Shown piece by piece: positions 18,731 to 27,855 of a stretch of DNA of 64,000 nt; the stretch's first letter is position 1; every line of letters begins with the position of its first letter. The position numbers and the translations under genes are program-made. The DNA is from JACPFJ01 sp036504875 (lineage in GTDB: Bacteria; Desulfobacterota; Desulfuromonadia; Geobacterales; Pseudopelobacteraceae): assembly GCA_036504875.1 (NCBI GenBank), contig DASXUK010000016.1, forward strand, positions 60,838-124,837, given 5' to 3'. The notes under the pieces are model-generated. The model was not told the DNA's origin. It worked only from the letters and a program-made list of their open reading frames with translations, and did no database searches.

Positions 18731-20055
18731 GGCAGGGGGCAAAAACTGGACAGCTGGATGCGCAAAGGGGGAGAGAACTCTCCTGTGCCCCTGCCGAACA
18801 AATAGCGGCCCGGCAAGTCGAGCTCATGCAGCGGCATATCAGCTTTTGCTACCTTCACTCGCCGTTCTACCGCCGGATGTTCGACCAGCTTGGGATTGTA
18901 CCGGACGACCTGCGGCAGCTAAGCGACCTGGCAAAACTGCCTTTTACCGAGAAAAATGATCTGGAGAACTTTCACGCCGAATTTCTCGCGGTCAAAGAGC
19001 AAGACATTGTTGATCTCTGTCTCACCTCAGGCACCACAGGCAAGCCGGTTGCCATGCTGCAAAGCGCCGCTGACCTTGACCGTCTGGCCTACAACGAGGA
19101 ACTTTCGTTTCGCGGGGCAGGTTTTACCAGGAACGACAGGGTTTTAGTGGCCGCTGCCGTGGATCGCTGTTTTATGGCCGGGCTGGCGTATTTTCTTGGT
19201 CTGACCCGCATCGGGGCAACCGTGATCCGCGGCGGTTCCAGCAGTGCGTTTCTCCTCATGGAGCTAATCAAAAACTGCCGACCCAACGCCATTGTAGGAG
19301 TCCCGTCGCTGCTTCTGGCGGTTGGTGAAAGGCTGCAGCAGGAGGGGGTTGACCCGGCTGGGCTAGGCGTCACCCGGCTGGTCTGTATCGGAGAAATGGT
19401 TCGCAAACAGGACCTGACACTATCGCCGCTCGGGGAGCGCCTGGAGAAAGTGTGGGGCTGCCCGGTTTTCGGCACCTACGCCAGCACCGAGATGGCGACC
19501 TCGTTCACCGATTGCGCAGCCGGTCTCGGAGGGCATCTGCACCCGGATCTGATTGCTGTCGAGATTGTTGATGATAAAGGCGCGCTCGTTGAACCCGGCG
19601 TTCTCGGCGAGGTGGTGGCGACTCCGCTGGGGGTCACCGGAATGCCGTTACTTCGTTTTCGGACCGGCGATATTGCCACGCTCCACACAGAGCCCTGTTC
19701 TTGCGGCAGAAACTCCCATCGGCTGGGTCCGGTAGTGGGCAGGAAGTCGCAGATGTTAAAAGATCGCGGCACAACGGTCTACCCTCCCGCGATTAGCGCT
19801 GTGCTGCAGGGGATTCCTGGCATACTTGGCCATTATATTGAGGTTCACAGCGAATTTGCCCTCTCGGATCGCATCCGGGTAGTGGTAGGGAACAGCGATG
19901 CTTCGCTGACCGTGGCTGCCATAGCCGATAAAATTGCCGCCGCTATCCGTGTCAAGCCGGAAGTTTGCATTGTAAGCCCGGAGGAGATTGTCAGGATAAC
20001 CACCCGCGACGATAAACGAAAGCCGGTTACCTTCTTCGACCACCGCTTGGTTTGA
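18724..20055 (+). CDS. AMP-forming aryl/acyl ligase (phenylacetate-CoA ligase-like)
   Basis: A 443-residue adenylate-forming enzyme of the PaaK type: N-terminal HSPFYRRMFDQ, the P-loop-like LTSGTTGKPV at about residue 100, YASTEMATS (about 257) and LRFRTGDIATL (about 304), then a Cys-containing CSCGRNSHRLG and the small C-terminal lid. It would activate an aromatic acid with ATP and load it onto ACP or CoA. The ammonia-lyase gene follows 62 bases downstream, which points to a cinnamate-type acid as substrate; that is inference from context. The ATG at 18724 lies inside the end of the acyltransferase gene. Confidence 0.87.
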   Translation: MLGQGAKTGQLDAQRGRELSCAPAEQIAARQVELMQRHISFCYLHSPFYRRMFDQLGIVPDDLRQLSDLAKLPFTEKNDLENFHAEFLAVKEQDIVDLCLTSGTTGKPVAMLQSAADLDRLAYNEELSFRGAGFTRNDRVLVAAAVDRCFMAGLAYFLGLTRIGATVIRGGSSSAFLLMELIKNCRPNAIVGVPSLLLAVGERLQQEGVDPAGLGVTRLVCIGEMVRKQDLTLSPLGERLEKVWGCPVFGTYASTEMATSFTDCAAGLGGHLHPDLIAVEIVDDKGALVEPGVLGEVVATPLGVTGMPLLRFRTGDIATLHTEPCSCGRNSHRLGPVVGRKSQMLKDRGTTVYPPAISAVLQGIPGILGHYIEVHSEFALSDRIRVVVGNSDASLTVAAIADKIAAAIRVKPEVCIVSPEEIVRITTRDDKRKPVTFFDHRLV

Positions 20056-20117
20056 GGTGAGTATTGTTGAAAAATGCCTGGGAGTATTGACCACAATAAG
20101 AAAAGGAAATTTCAATC

Positions 20118-21704
20118 ATGTCTGAACGTCCTACTATTGTTTTGAACGGCAGTGATCTCACCGTCGAGGATATCGTCGCCATCGGTGTGGGGGATAAGCA
20201 GGTGTCACTCGACCCATTGGCGGTTAAGCGCTGTCGGGATAGCCGCTCCTTTTTAGAGGAGGAAGTCTCGGCCCAACGCATCATTTACGGAGTCAACACC
20301 TCGTTCGGACCGATGTGCAACAAGATCATCGAAGACTCAGAGATCAAAGCGCTCCAGGTGAACCTGATCAGGAGCCATGCGGCTGGGCTCGGCGACCCCC
20401 TGAAGCCTTACGTCTCGATCGCCATTATGGCCGTGCGCCTGAACACGCTTGTCAAGGGTTACTCAGGAGTGCGTGTCGAACTACTCGAGTTCATGAAAGA
20501 CATGGTTAACCGTGGCATCGCCCCTTACATCCCCGAGTGCGGCAGCGTCGGGGCCTCCGGCGACTTGATCCACCTGGCACACCTCTCCCTGACCATCATC
20601 GGCGAGGGCCAGTCGTACTACTGCGATGAGCTGCATGATACCGAGGTGCTTTTTGCAAAGCTTGGTATCTGCCCGATGGTCCTCAGCTTCAAGGAGGGCA
20701 TTGCGCTGATGAACGGCACCAGTGCAATGACGGCGCTGGCAGCCTTTGCCCTGTTCGGTGCAAAAAAGCTTCTCCGGGTTAGCTGCGTCACCGGCGCCTT
20801 TGCCCTGGAAATCTTCGGCGGTATCGATGATGCGTTCGACGAGGACCTGCACCTCGTGAAGCCCCATCCGGGACAGCTTAAAGTCGCTGAGACGATCCGA
20901 AACCTCTACGCAGGCTCCGGGAACATCACCCTCAGAAAAGATATGCACGAGCAGATCCGTGGCCACCAGACCGAGGGGCCGGTATACGAGACCAGCATCA
21001 ACGTGCAGGATGTGTATTCCATCCGCTGTACCCCGCAAATCCTGGCCCCGGTGGTCGAGGCGATTGAGGCTGCGACAAAGGTGGTGGAGACCGAGGCAAA
21101 CTCATCCAACGACAATCCGATCATCATCCCGGAAAAAAAGAAGATCATTCACGGTGGTAATTTCCACGGCCAGAGCATCGGCTTTGCCATGGATTCCCTC
21201 TGCATGGCGATGGCAACCCTGTGCACCCTCTCGGAGCGCAGGATCAACAAGTTTCTTGACCGTAACCTGAACGAAGGGCTCCCCGAATTCCTGATTCCGG
21301 GGACGCTCGGGCTCACCATGGGATTTATGGGAGCCCAGTACCTGGCTACCTCGACCACCGCGGAAAACCGCCAGCTCGCCAATCCTGTCAGCACCAATTC
21401 CATCTCCTGCAATGCCTCCAATCAGGACGTTGTCAGCATGGGGACAGTGGCCGCCAGAAAGGCCTTTAAGTCAGTCAGTAACGCAAAGCATGTGCTGACC
21501 CTTGAGGTTCTTGCTGATCTGCAGGCACTTTCCTTTAGAAACGCCGACCGGCTCGGCACCGGGACCGGACGAATTTATGAAGTGCTGAACGATAAATTCG
21601 AGGTTTACGACAACAAGCGCGTATTTCACTATGATCTAGTGAAATTCAGGAAGCTGCTGTTCTCGAGCCAGATATTCGACGACCTGCCGGTTTACTGGCG
21701 CTAA
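20118..21704 (+). CDS. Aromatic amino acid ammonia-lyase (tyrosine ammonia-lyase-like)
   Basis: A 528-residue lyase with the MIO-forming triad Ala146-Ser147-Gly148 in VGASGDL. The substrate-selectivity pair is Ser86-His87 (LIRSHAAG). The segment NQDVVSMG has Gln436 where histidine ammonia-lyases carry Glu. Ser-His plus Gln is the combination I recall in the flavobacterial tyrosine lyase that feeds flexirubin synthesis, so tyrosine to 4-coumarate is the best guess. Other matching segments are NDNPII, HGGNFHG and STTAENRQLANP. An AAGGAAATTTCA region lies before the ATG at 20118. With the upstream ligase it would make the aryl starter. Phenylalanine as substrate is the alternative. Confidence 0.88.
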   Translation: MSERPTIVLNGSDLTVEDIVAIGVGDKQVSLDPLAVKRCRDSRSFLEEEVSAQRIIYGVNTSFGPMCNKIIEDSEIKALQVNLIRSHAAGLGDPLKPYVSIAIMAVRLNTLVKGYSGVRVELLEFMKDMVNRGIAPYIPECGSVGASGDLIHLAHLSLTIIGEGQSYYCDELHDTEVLFAKLGICPMVLSFKEGIALMNGTSAMTALAAFALFGAKKLLRVSCVTGAFALEIFGGIDDAFDEDLHLVKPHPGQLKVAETIRNLYAGSGNITLRKDMHEQIRGHQTEGPVYETSINVQDVYSIRCTPQILAPVVEAIEAATKVVETEANSSNDNPIIIPEKKKIIHGGNFHGQSIGFAMDSLCMAMATLCTLSERRINKFLDRNLNEGLPEFLIPGTLGLTMGFMGAQYLATSTTAENRQLANPVSTNSISCNASNQDVVSMGTVAARKAFKSVSNAKHVLTLEVLADLQALSFRNADRLGTGTGRIYEVLNDKFEVYDNKRVFHYDLVKFRKLLFSSQIFDDLPVYWR

Positions 21705-21735
21705 TCCTGAGAAAATCGGGTGAGGCGCGATTAAT

Positions 21736-22221
21736 ATGAAAGTTGAGCAAGGCAAAAAAAGCATGAATAAAAACCTGACATTGCCGATGCCGGCAGAAGC
21801 ACTCATCCCCCATCGTCTTCCGATGCGGCTCGTGGACACCCTGATCTCCTGGTGCGAAGATGCCGGCGAAATCGAGGCTACTCCCGGTGCTGACTGCATC
21901 CTGATAGGCTCGGACGGAGCTCTGGATGAGGCGGCGCTTGTCGAACTCGTGGCCCAGGGCTACGCGGTTATCAAGGGCTACGACGATCTGTTTCATGGCA
22001 AGGAAATCTCGGAAGGCTACCTGGTAGGTGTCAAAAAGTTCCGCGTCACAGGGCGGGCGTATGCCGGTGAGCGGCTTCTGGTGAATATCAGAACCGTGGG
22101 GACTTTTGAGGGATTCGCCGTTGCCGAGGGAAAAATCGAGCGTGCCGGAGAGGTGATCGCCAGCGGCACAATCAAGCTGTGGGTTGTCAGCCAGGCTGCT
22201 GCCGGGGGAGGGGACCGGTGA
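21736..22221 (+). CDS. Hotdog 3-hydroxyacyl-ACP dehydratase (aryl-polyene type)
   Basis: A 161-residue hotdog-fold protein. It begins with IPHRLPMRLVDTLISW and has the block DEAALVELVAQGYAVIKGY, where the Glu of the central helix is the expected catalytic partner; then FRVTGRAYAGE and GTIKLWVV. It resembles the small dehydratases of aryl-polyene clusters rather than FabZ itself. It would dehydrate the 3-hydroxy intermediate and leave the conjugated double bond in place. It overlaps the LolA-like gene by GTGA. A second, different dehydratase gene lies at 25884. Confidence 0.8.
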   Translation: MKVEQGKKSMNKNLTLPMPAEALIPHRLPMRLVDTLISWCEDAGEIEATPGADCILIGSDGALDEAALVELVAQGYAVIKGYDDLFHGKEISEGYLVGVKKFRVTGRAYAGERLLVNIRTVGTFEGFAVAEGKIERAGEVIASGTIKLWVVSQAAAGGGDR

Positions 22222-22841
22222 AGAAGATCTGGCTTTTGCTAGCCTGCGGCCTGTTCCTTTTACATGGGGCCGCTTTTGCTGAAACAGCCCCTGACTCCGC
22301 GGCGCTGTTTGCCTCACTGGAGCGGACAGCGGGCGGAGTAAATACACTCTCCAGCGACTTTGTCCAGGAAAAGCACCTGAGCATGTTCAAGACGGTCTTC
22401 AGCTCCAAGGGGCGCTTCTATTTCAGTAAACCGGACCGATTACGCTGGGAACTTATTACGCCGGTGGCCTCGGGGTTTGTCCTGAACGGCGAGCAGGGGC
22501 GGCGCTGGCACCAGCGGACCGGCCGCACGGAAAATTTCCAGATTAGCCAGGAACCGGTCATGAAGCTCGTTTCCGACCAGCTCTTTGCCTGGGCCCGGGC
22601 CGACTTCAGCTGGCTCAGGCGCGAGTATCGGATCAGCATACTCAGCGAGTCCCCGGCGGCGCTCCGGCTTGAGCCGCGCTCTGCTGCGACCGCCGGTTTC
22701 CTGCATCATCTTCTGATCAACTTCAGTGCCGACGGCAGGTACGTGAAGAGTGTCGAGGTGCACGAACAGGATGGCGACTTCACCCGGATAAGGTTCGTTA
22801 ACACTGCGGTCAACAAGTCGCTCAAGGCAGACCTCTTCTAG
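22218..22841 (+). CDS. LolA-like periplasmic lipid carrier
   Basis: A 207-residue exported protein: signal peptide VKKIWLLLACGLFLLHGAAFA, then SSDFVQEKHLSMFKTVFSSKGRFYFSKP-type LolA strands (short motifs FVQEKHL and KGRFYFSKPDRLRWE). I use the GTG at 22218, which shares GTGA with the dehydratase stop and has a GGGGGAGGGG ribosome site. The longer frame from 22179 would bury the signal peptide. LolA-like proteins in aryl-polyene clusters are thought to ferry the lipid-linked pigment across the periplasm. The gene abuts the MMPL exporter. Confidence 0.85.
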   Translation: MKKIWLLLACGLFLLHGAAFAETAPDSAALFASLERTAGGVNTLSSDFVQEKHLSMFKTVFSSKGRFYFSKPDRLRWELITPVASGFVLNGEQGRRWHQRTGRTENFQISQEPVMKLVSDQLFAWARADFSWLRREYRISILSESPAALRLEPRSAATAGFLHHLLINFSADGRYVKSVEVHEQDGDFTRIRFVNTAVNKSLKADLF

Positions 22842-25217
22842 ATGCCAGTCCCCTCCTTCACGGTTTTCGAGTGGCTGTACCGTTATCTCTCAGGACACCG
22901 CAAGCCGCTTTTCATCGTAACTTTGCTGATCGTAGCGCTTGGCTGTTTCGCCACCTCCAAGGCCCGCATCCAAGAAGATATCGTCGCTATGCTGCCCGAC
23001 GACAACTCAAACGTGGCCAGGGACTTCCGCCTGCTGCAGTTAGCCCCCTTCACCCGCAAAATCGTGATCACTCTCAAGACCGGGGCCGGTGATACTGCTA
23101 TGCTTACGGCAACGGCCGACCGGTTGGCCCAGACACTAACTACTGCAGGCGTGGGAAAGGTCACTACCGGGCCCGCTGATCTGTCCGGCAGCTTTTTCGG
23201 CTGGCTTGGCCGTACCCTTCCAAGCCTTGCTAATAAAGAAGATCTGGCCCGGCTCACCTCTGCTAGCAGCAGGCTCGAGGTGCAGAAACGGCTTCAACAT
23301 AGCTACGAACAGCTGCTCTCCCCGGAGGGGTGGGCGCTCAAAGGAAAAATCCAGAGCGATCCACTCTCCTTCTCTGACCTGGCGCTGGAGAAGATGCGCT
23401 TTCTGAACATGATTCCGAACATGCGCCTGGTTAACAACCATTTTGTGGCTGCGGACGGGAAAAGCGCTCTCCTTGTTGTCGAGAGCGCCATAGCCATGAC
23501 AGATTCAGCTGGTTCCCGCGATCTTCTCGCGCGCATTGACAAGGCCGTGGCAGCGAGCGTCCCTCGTGATATGAGCGCCACGGTGCTGTGCGGTCACCGT
23601 TACACACTGCTGAACGCGGACACGATCAAGCGCGATCTGTATGTTGTGCTGACAGTAAGCGCGGTCGCGGTGCTGGCCATCTACCTCATCTTTCTGAGAA
23701 GCCTGAGCGCTATTTTTGTTTTTTTGGTCCCCTCGTCGATCCTGCTGATCGCCTCCGGGGTGATCGCTTTTTGGCAGGGGAGCGTTTTCGCAGTCACCCT
23801 CGGTTTTGGCGGAGTGCTCCTGGGGATCGCCGATGAATACGCCATGCTGATTTACTTCTATTGCCGGCAAGGGGGGAAGGATCTCGGGACCATTACCGGC
23901 GAGGTAGCCCGCCCGGTGCTGTTCGGCGCCGCTGCCACACTGATCTCCTTTGGGGTCATGCTGATGTCGAGCCTCCCGGGGCAGCGCCAGCTGGCCATCT
24001 ATAGCATGGCCGGTATCGTGGCGGCGGTTCTTATATCGCTGGTTGTCCTGCCGCACCTGATCAAGCCCGCCCCGCAGGGTGCATTGCCGTTCCGGAACCT
24101 GGATTGGGGCTGGCGACTGTCGCGCCGACCGGTGATTGCTGTCTGGCTGGTCATTCTTGCCCTGTGCGGCTGGCAGGCCACCAAGATCCGCTTCAACGGC
24201 GACCTGCGCGCAGTCAGCATGGTCTCCCCGGAACTACGCCAGACTGAAGATGAGCTAACCAGGACCTGGGGCGACATGCGCGGCAAGGCGTTGATCTTTG
24301 CCGAGGGAAGCGACCTGGAAAGAGCACTCAGGCTGAACGAACAGCTTTTTGCTCGAATCTCCGGTCGGCTCCAAGCCGGAGAGCTGGTAAGCATAGCACC
24401 GTTGTTGCCAAGCGCGCGGCTGCAAGAGGAAAACCGGCAGCGCTGGACCGCATTCTGGCGGGATGGCCGAGCGGAACGGCTCAGCGCCGACCTGCAACGT
24501 GAAGGTGAGGCCTTTGGTTTCTCCAAAGCCGCCTTCACACCCTTTTTGACAACCCTCAGCGCGCCGCCTCCGGTTGCAACCGTAGAGGGGCTCAAACAGG
24601 CCGGCATGGGGGAATTAGTGGACTCCATGATCATCAGCGGACCGGGTATCGTGCGAGTGCTGACCCTGGTGCCGGATGCCCCCCAGGTGATAGCGGCGCT
24701 CTCGGAGGACCTAAAGGCGCTGCCGGGTGTGACCCTTGTATCACAGGGCCGTTTCGGCGACAGCGTGGGCCGGGCAATCATCCGCGACTTCACCAGCTAC
24801 ATGGCGCTCACCTCGCTCCTGGTGCTGGTCCTGGTGATCGCACTGTTCAGGAAGCCTGGGCGGATCGCGCTTGTTCTGGTGCCGGTGGTCACCGGCCTGA
24901 TCTGCATGCTCGGCATCATGGGGATGCTCGGGTTGGAGTTCAATATATTCAACATCGCCGCAACCATCCTGATCATCGGTATCTGCGTTGATTATGGGAT
25001 CTTTATGGTCTGCCGGCTGACCGAGGGTTCAGACAACGCTGCCAACCGGGCTGTGCTTGTCTCGGGGCTGACAACGCTGGCCGGGCTGGGCGCCCTGGCT
25101 CTGGCGCGGCATCCCTCAATGCAATCGATCGGCATCACGGTCCTGCTGGGGGTCGGCGCCGGCATACCGGCGGCGCTGCTGGTGATCCCGGCCCTGTGCC
25201 ACAAGGAGGCGCCATGA
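22842..25217 (+). CDS. MMPL/RND-family lipid exporter
   Basis: A 791-residue polytopic inner-membrane protein with the two-fold RND architecture. One TM helix (about 20-38) precedes a periplasmic domain, then a five-helix block (about 268-410, including GFGGVLLGIADEYAMLIYF), a further TM at about 430, a second periplasmic domain, and another five-helix block (about 640-785, including ILIIGICVDYGIFMVCR). The acidic residues in GIADEY and ICVDYG are the proton-relay type. MMPL proteins of aryl-polyene clusters are thought to flip or extrude the finished pigment lipid. The ATG follows the LolA-like stop directly, and its own TGA overlaps the next gene (ATGA). Confidence 0.88.
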   Translation: MPVPSFTVFEWLYRYLSGHRKPLFIVTLLIVALGCFATSKARIQEDIVAMLPDDNSNVARDFRLLQLAPFTRKIVITLKTGAGDTAMLTATADRLAQTLTTAGVGKVTTGPADLSGSFFGWLGRTLPSLANKEDLARLTSASSRLEVQKRLQHSYEQLLSPEGWALKGKIQSDPLSFSDLALEKMRFLNMIPNMRLVNNHFVAADGKSALLVVESAIAMTDSAGSRDLLARIDKAVAASVPRDMSATVLCGHRYTLLNADTIKRDLYVVLTVSAVAVLAIYLIFLRSLSAIFVFLVPSSILLIASGVIAFWQGSVFAVTLGFGGVLLGIADEYAMLIYFYCRQGGKDLGTITGEVARPVLFGAAATLISFGVMLMSSLPGQRQLAIYSMAGIVAAVLISLVVLPHLIKPAPQGALPFRNLDWGWRLSRRPVIAVWLVILALCGWQATKIRFNGDLRAVSMVSPELRQTEDELTRTWGDMRGKALIFAEGSDLERALRLNEQLFARISGRLQAGELVSIAPLLPSARLQEENRQRWTAFWRDGRAERLSADLQREGEAFGFSKAAFTPFLTTLSAPPPVATVEGLKQAGMGELVDSMIISGPGIVRVLTLVPDAPQVIAALSEDLKALPGVTLVSQGRFGDSVGRAIIRDFTSYMALTSLLVLVLVIALFRKPGRIALVLVPVVTGLICMLGIMGMLGLEFNIFNIAATILIIGICVDYGIFMVCRLTEGSDNAANRAVLVSGLTTLAGLGALALARHPSMQSIGITVLLGVGAGIPAALLVIPALCHKEAP

Positions 25218-25891
25218 ACCACTTGAGCTGTCTCCTCCTGGCGACGTTGATGCTGCTTGTCAGCGCTTGCAGCACGATACCTTTTGCCCCCACCGAGCTG
25301 ACTCCGGTTCAGCCTGAAAGCGCTGGTGAACTGATCGGCAAGCTCTGGAGCAGTGGAACCGGGAGCCTTCTGATCCGCCAGTCAGCCCTGTTCGAATTGC
25401 AAGGGCTGCGGGTCCCGATTACGGGCATCATGAAGCTTGACCTTTCTGCCAAGAGCGCCCGGCTGGTCGGGATGAACGACATGGGGGTCAAGCTGTACGA
25501 CATCTCCGTGGACCGGACCTCGAGCCGGGCCAACTTCATCATGCCTGATTTGGCCCGCTACCCGGGCTTTGCCGAGGCCGTGGCGGTCTCGGTGCGCAGG
25601 ATCTTTCTCACGCCGGAGCCGTCAGCCGCTGACAGCCTGACCCTGACTTCGACCAGCTACCGGCTTTCCCGCGAGAGCAGCGAGGGCAAGCTCGGTTTCA
25701 TCCTGGGAGGGGCTGAGACGCAACTATTGGAGAAAACCTGTCGCGGCAAGGTTGCCTCGTGGCAGGTCCGCTATTACCAGTACCAACGACTGCAGGGAAT
25801 TCTGCTGCCGGGCGGCGTAGTGCTAGACGATGATCTGGCCGGCTACCGCCTTACTCTTTGGATCGAAAGCGTGGAAAAAGGCGATGAATAA
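25214..25891 (+). CDS. DUF3261-type outer-membrane lipoprotein
   Basis: A 225-residue lipoprotein with signal LLLATLMLLVSAC (lipobox Cys about 17). The start is the ATG at 25214, in an ATGA overlap with the exporter. The body shows LLIRQSALFELQGLRVPITGIMKLD and segments with a LolB-like beta pattern. Lipoproteins of this DUF3261 kind are regular members of aryl-polyene clusters, next to LolA-like and MMPL genes. An outer-membrane acceptor for the pigment lipid, as LolB is for lipoproteins, is the natural inference. Confidence 0.75.
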   Translation: MNHLSCLLLATLMLLVSACSTIPFAPTELTPVQPESAGELIGKLWSSGTGSLLIRQSALFELQGLRVPITGIMKLDLSAKSARLVGMNDMGVKLYDISVDRTSSRANFIMPDLARYPGFAEAVAVSVRRIFLTPEPSAADSLTLTSTSYRLSRESSEGKLGFILGGAETQLLEKTCRGKVASWQVRYYQYQRLQGILLPGGVVLDDDLAGYRLTLWIESVEKGDE

Positions 25892-26270
25892 AATCATGCA
25901 GGAAATAGACGCGGCATTGCTTGGCACTGTAACAACCGACGACACCGGGAATATGGAGGCGCGCTACCTCTTTACGGATTCGTTTTGCGGGTTCTCCGGG
26001 CATTTCCCCGGTCATCCGATTCTTCCGGCTATTGTGGAGATTCTTACCGTAGTCTCGCTGGTAGGCAAACACACCGGTTGCATGCAGCGCCTGATGGCTG
26101 TTGAAGATGCTAAATTCCTGACCCCGGTTAAACCCGACCAGGAACTCCTGGTCTGCTGCCGTCCGCGCACCGTCAAGGGGAAGCTCCTCTTTGACGCGCA
26201 GTTGACGGTGGCCGGTACGACCAGCGCAAGCTTGCTGCTTGAGCTGGCCTGCGTAGAGGATCTGCCATGA
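25884..26270 (+). CDS. FabZ/FabA-like 3-hydroxyacyl-ACP dehydratase
   Basis: A 128-residue hotdog protein with the FabZ-type core FSGHFPGHPILPAIVEI (catalytic His and downstream Glu), then VEDAKFLTPVKPDQEL. The start is the ATG at 25884, overlapping the lipoprotein gene by eight bases, with AAAAAGG before it; the longer frame reads through that gene. It is the second dehydratase of the cluster. Together the two could handle different chain lengths or the aryl-adjacent and distal double bonds. Confidence 0.83.
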   Translation: MNKIMQEIDAALLGTVTTDDTGNMEARYLFTDSFCGFSGHFPGHPILPAIVEILTVVSLVGKHTGCMQRLMAVEDAKFLTPVKPDQELLVCCRPRTVKGKLLFDAQLTVAGTTSASLLLELACVEDLP

Positions 26271-26728
26271 GCCGCGCCTATTTCCCGGCCCAGAAGGGGG
26301 CACCGGCGCCTCTGCGGGTGAGCGTCGAGCGCCAGGTCCGCTTCGAAGAAGTTGATCCGCTGAACATTGTCTGGCACGGACGCTACCCGAGCTTTTTCGA
26401 GGATGCCCGAGTGGCTTTCGGCGAAAAATACGGCATCGGCTACCTGGATTGCTACGAGCGCGGGATTCTCACGCCGATCAAGAAGATGCATGTCGACTAC
26501 TTTCGTCCCCTGCACTTTCCGGAGCGCTTCAACATCGAAGGGATACTGCACTGGAGCGCGGCCGCGCGCCTGAACTTTGAGTTCATCATCACGAATCTGG
26601 CGGGAGAGATCACAACGACCGGCTACACCGTGCAGATGATGCTCGACACTGAGCAGAACATCATGCTCATTCCTCCGCCATTTATGCGCAACTTCCTCGA
26701 TCGCTGGCAAAAGGGAAACATCCAATGA
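26267..26728 (+). CDS. 4HBT hotdog acyl thioesterase (YbgC-like)
   Basis: A 153-residue hotdog thioesterase. It has the 4-hydroxybenzoyl-CoA thioesterase signature VRFEEVDPLNIVWHGRY (acidic Asp in VDPLNIVWHG) and a C-terminal basic tail. Thioesterases of this group are standard in aryl-polyene clusters and would hydrolyse or edit ACP-bound chains. It overlaps its neighbours on both sides by ATGA. Confidence 0.85.
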   Translation: MSRAYFPAQKGAPAPLRVSVERQVRFEEVDPLNIVWHGRYPSFFEDARVAFGEKYGIGYLDCYERGILTPIKKMHVDYFRPLHFPERFNIEGILHWSAAARLNFEFIITNLAGEITTTGYTVQMMLDTEQNIMLIPPPFMRNFLDRWQKGNIQ

Positions 26729-27855
26729 GAGCGGTCTGCATCAGCGCAGCTCAGACAGTAACCGGCCTGGGGCCGGACCTGGATAGCTTGTGGCGCGGTG
26801 TGCTGAACAATGAGAGTGCCATCCGCCCGTTGACCCGTTTTGCTACCGGCCGCTATCGGTCGGAAATCGCATCGTGGATCGAGGGGCTCGATTGCAGAAA
26901 CGGAGTCTCGGGGATCCATCTGCTCCTGGAGCGCCTTCTGGATGGCTTTGGTCCGGTCCCTGCCGATGCCACCCTGATCACTGCCAGCACCAAGGGGTGC
27001 ATCGACGTCATGGAATCAATAAACGGTGGGGGCACGGGTGACCCGGCCGAGGTAACCATGGCACACCTTCTGGATAGAATTTCAGGCAGGTTCGGCCTTG
27101 GATCGCCAGGTGTCAACATCAACGCCGCCTGCGCCTCCTCGACCATTGCGGTGGCGCGCGCCGCCTCCCTGATTGCCGCAGGCCGCAACGAGGCGGTGCT
27201 GGTTGTCTGCATGGATCTGGTGAGCGAATTTGTCTTCTCCGGTTTCTCTGCGCTACAAGCCCTGTCTGCCGCCAGATGCCGCCCCTTTGACCGAAACCGG
27301 GATGGTCTTACGCTTGGTGAGGGGGGCGCGGCGCTGCTTTTGATGAGTCGCGAGCGGGCGCAGCGCGAGGGGCGCCCCGAGCTGGGGCTGGTGGCTGGCT
27401 GGGGGTCGGCCAATGACGCCACCCACATTACTGCACCTGCCCGAGATGGTTGTGGTCTGATCCAGGCTGTGCGCCAGGCACTGAACAGGGCTTCGATCGG
27501 CCCGGAGCAAATCGCCGCCATCAGCGCGCACGGCACCGCCACCCTCTACAACGATCAAATGGAACTTACTGCTTTTCTGACCCTGTTCGGGGAACGCAAC
27601 CTGCCAATGAATTCGATCAAGGGGGCCATCGGTCATACACTGGGCGCTGCCGGCGGGATCGAGATCGCGCTGGGTCTTAAGTGTCTGGAGGAGAGGATCC
27701 TGCCGCCAACAGTCGGGATGCGGGAGCCTGACGAGGGGGGCGAAGGATTTCTTAGCTGCTCAGCCCAGCCGATCAATGGCTCCTATCTGCTTAGCACCAA
27801 TTCCGGTTTCGGTGGCGTTAACGCGGCAATGATAATAAGCCGGGGGGAGGGTTGA
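26725..27855 (+). CDS. Beta-ketoacyl-ACP synthase (KS), cluster copy 3, partner of a CLF
   Basis: A 376-residue ketosynthase with Cys136 in NAACASST, His in SAHGTATLYND and SIKGAIGHTLGAAGG. The length is slightly short for FabF and typical for aryl-polyene KSs. Its TGA overlaps the ATG of the CLF-like gene (TGATG), as expected for a KS/CLF heterodimer, which is the chain-elongating unit described for aryl polyenes. Confidence 0.88.
   Translation: MRAVCISAAQTVTGLGPDLDSLWRGVLNNESAIRPLTRFATGRYRSEIASWIEGLDCRNGVSGIHLLLERLLDGFGPVPADATLITASTKGCIDVMESINGGGTGDPAEVTMAHLLDRISGRFGLGSPGVNINAACASSTIAVARAASLIAAGRNEAVLVVCMDLVSEFVFSGFSALQALSAARCRPFDRNRDGLTLGEGGAALLLMSRERAQREGRPELGLVAGWGSANDATHITAPARDGCGLIQAVRQALNRASIGPEQIAAISAHGTATLYNDQMELTAFLTLFGERNLPMNSIKGAIGHTLGAAGGIEIALGLKCLEERILPPTVGMREPDEGGEGFLSCSAQPINGSYLLSTNSGFGGVNAAMIISRGEG

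Noticed and set aside
20118..21704. Histidine ammonia-lyase (HutH) call
   Set aside because: Gln at 436 instead of Glu, and the polyene-cluster context with an aryl ligase, argue for an aromatic substrate.
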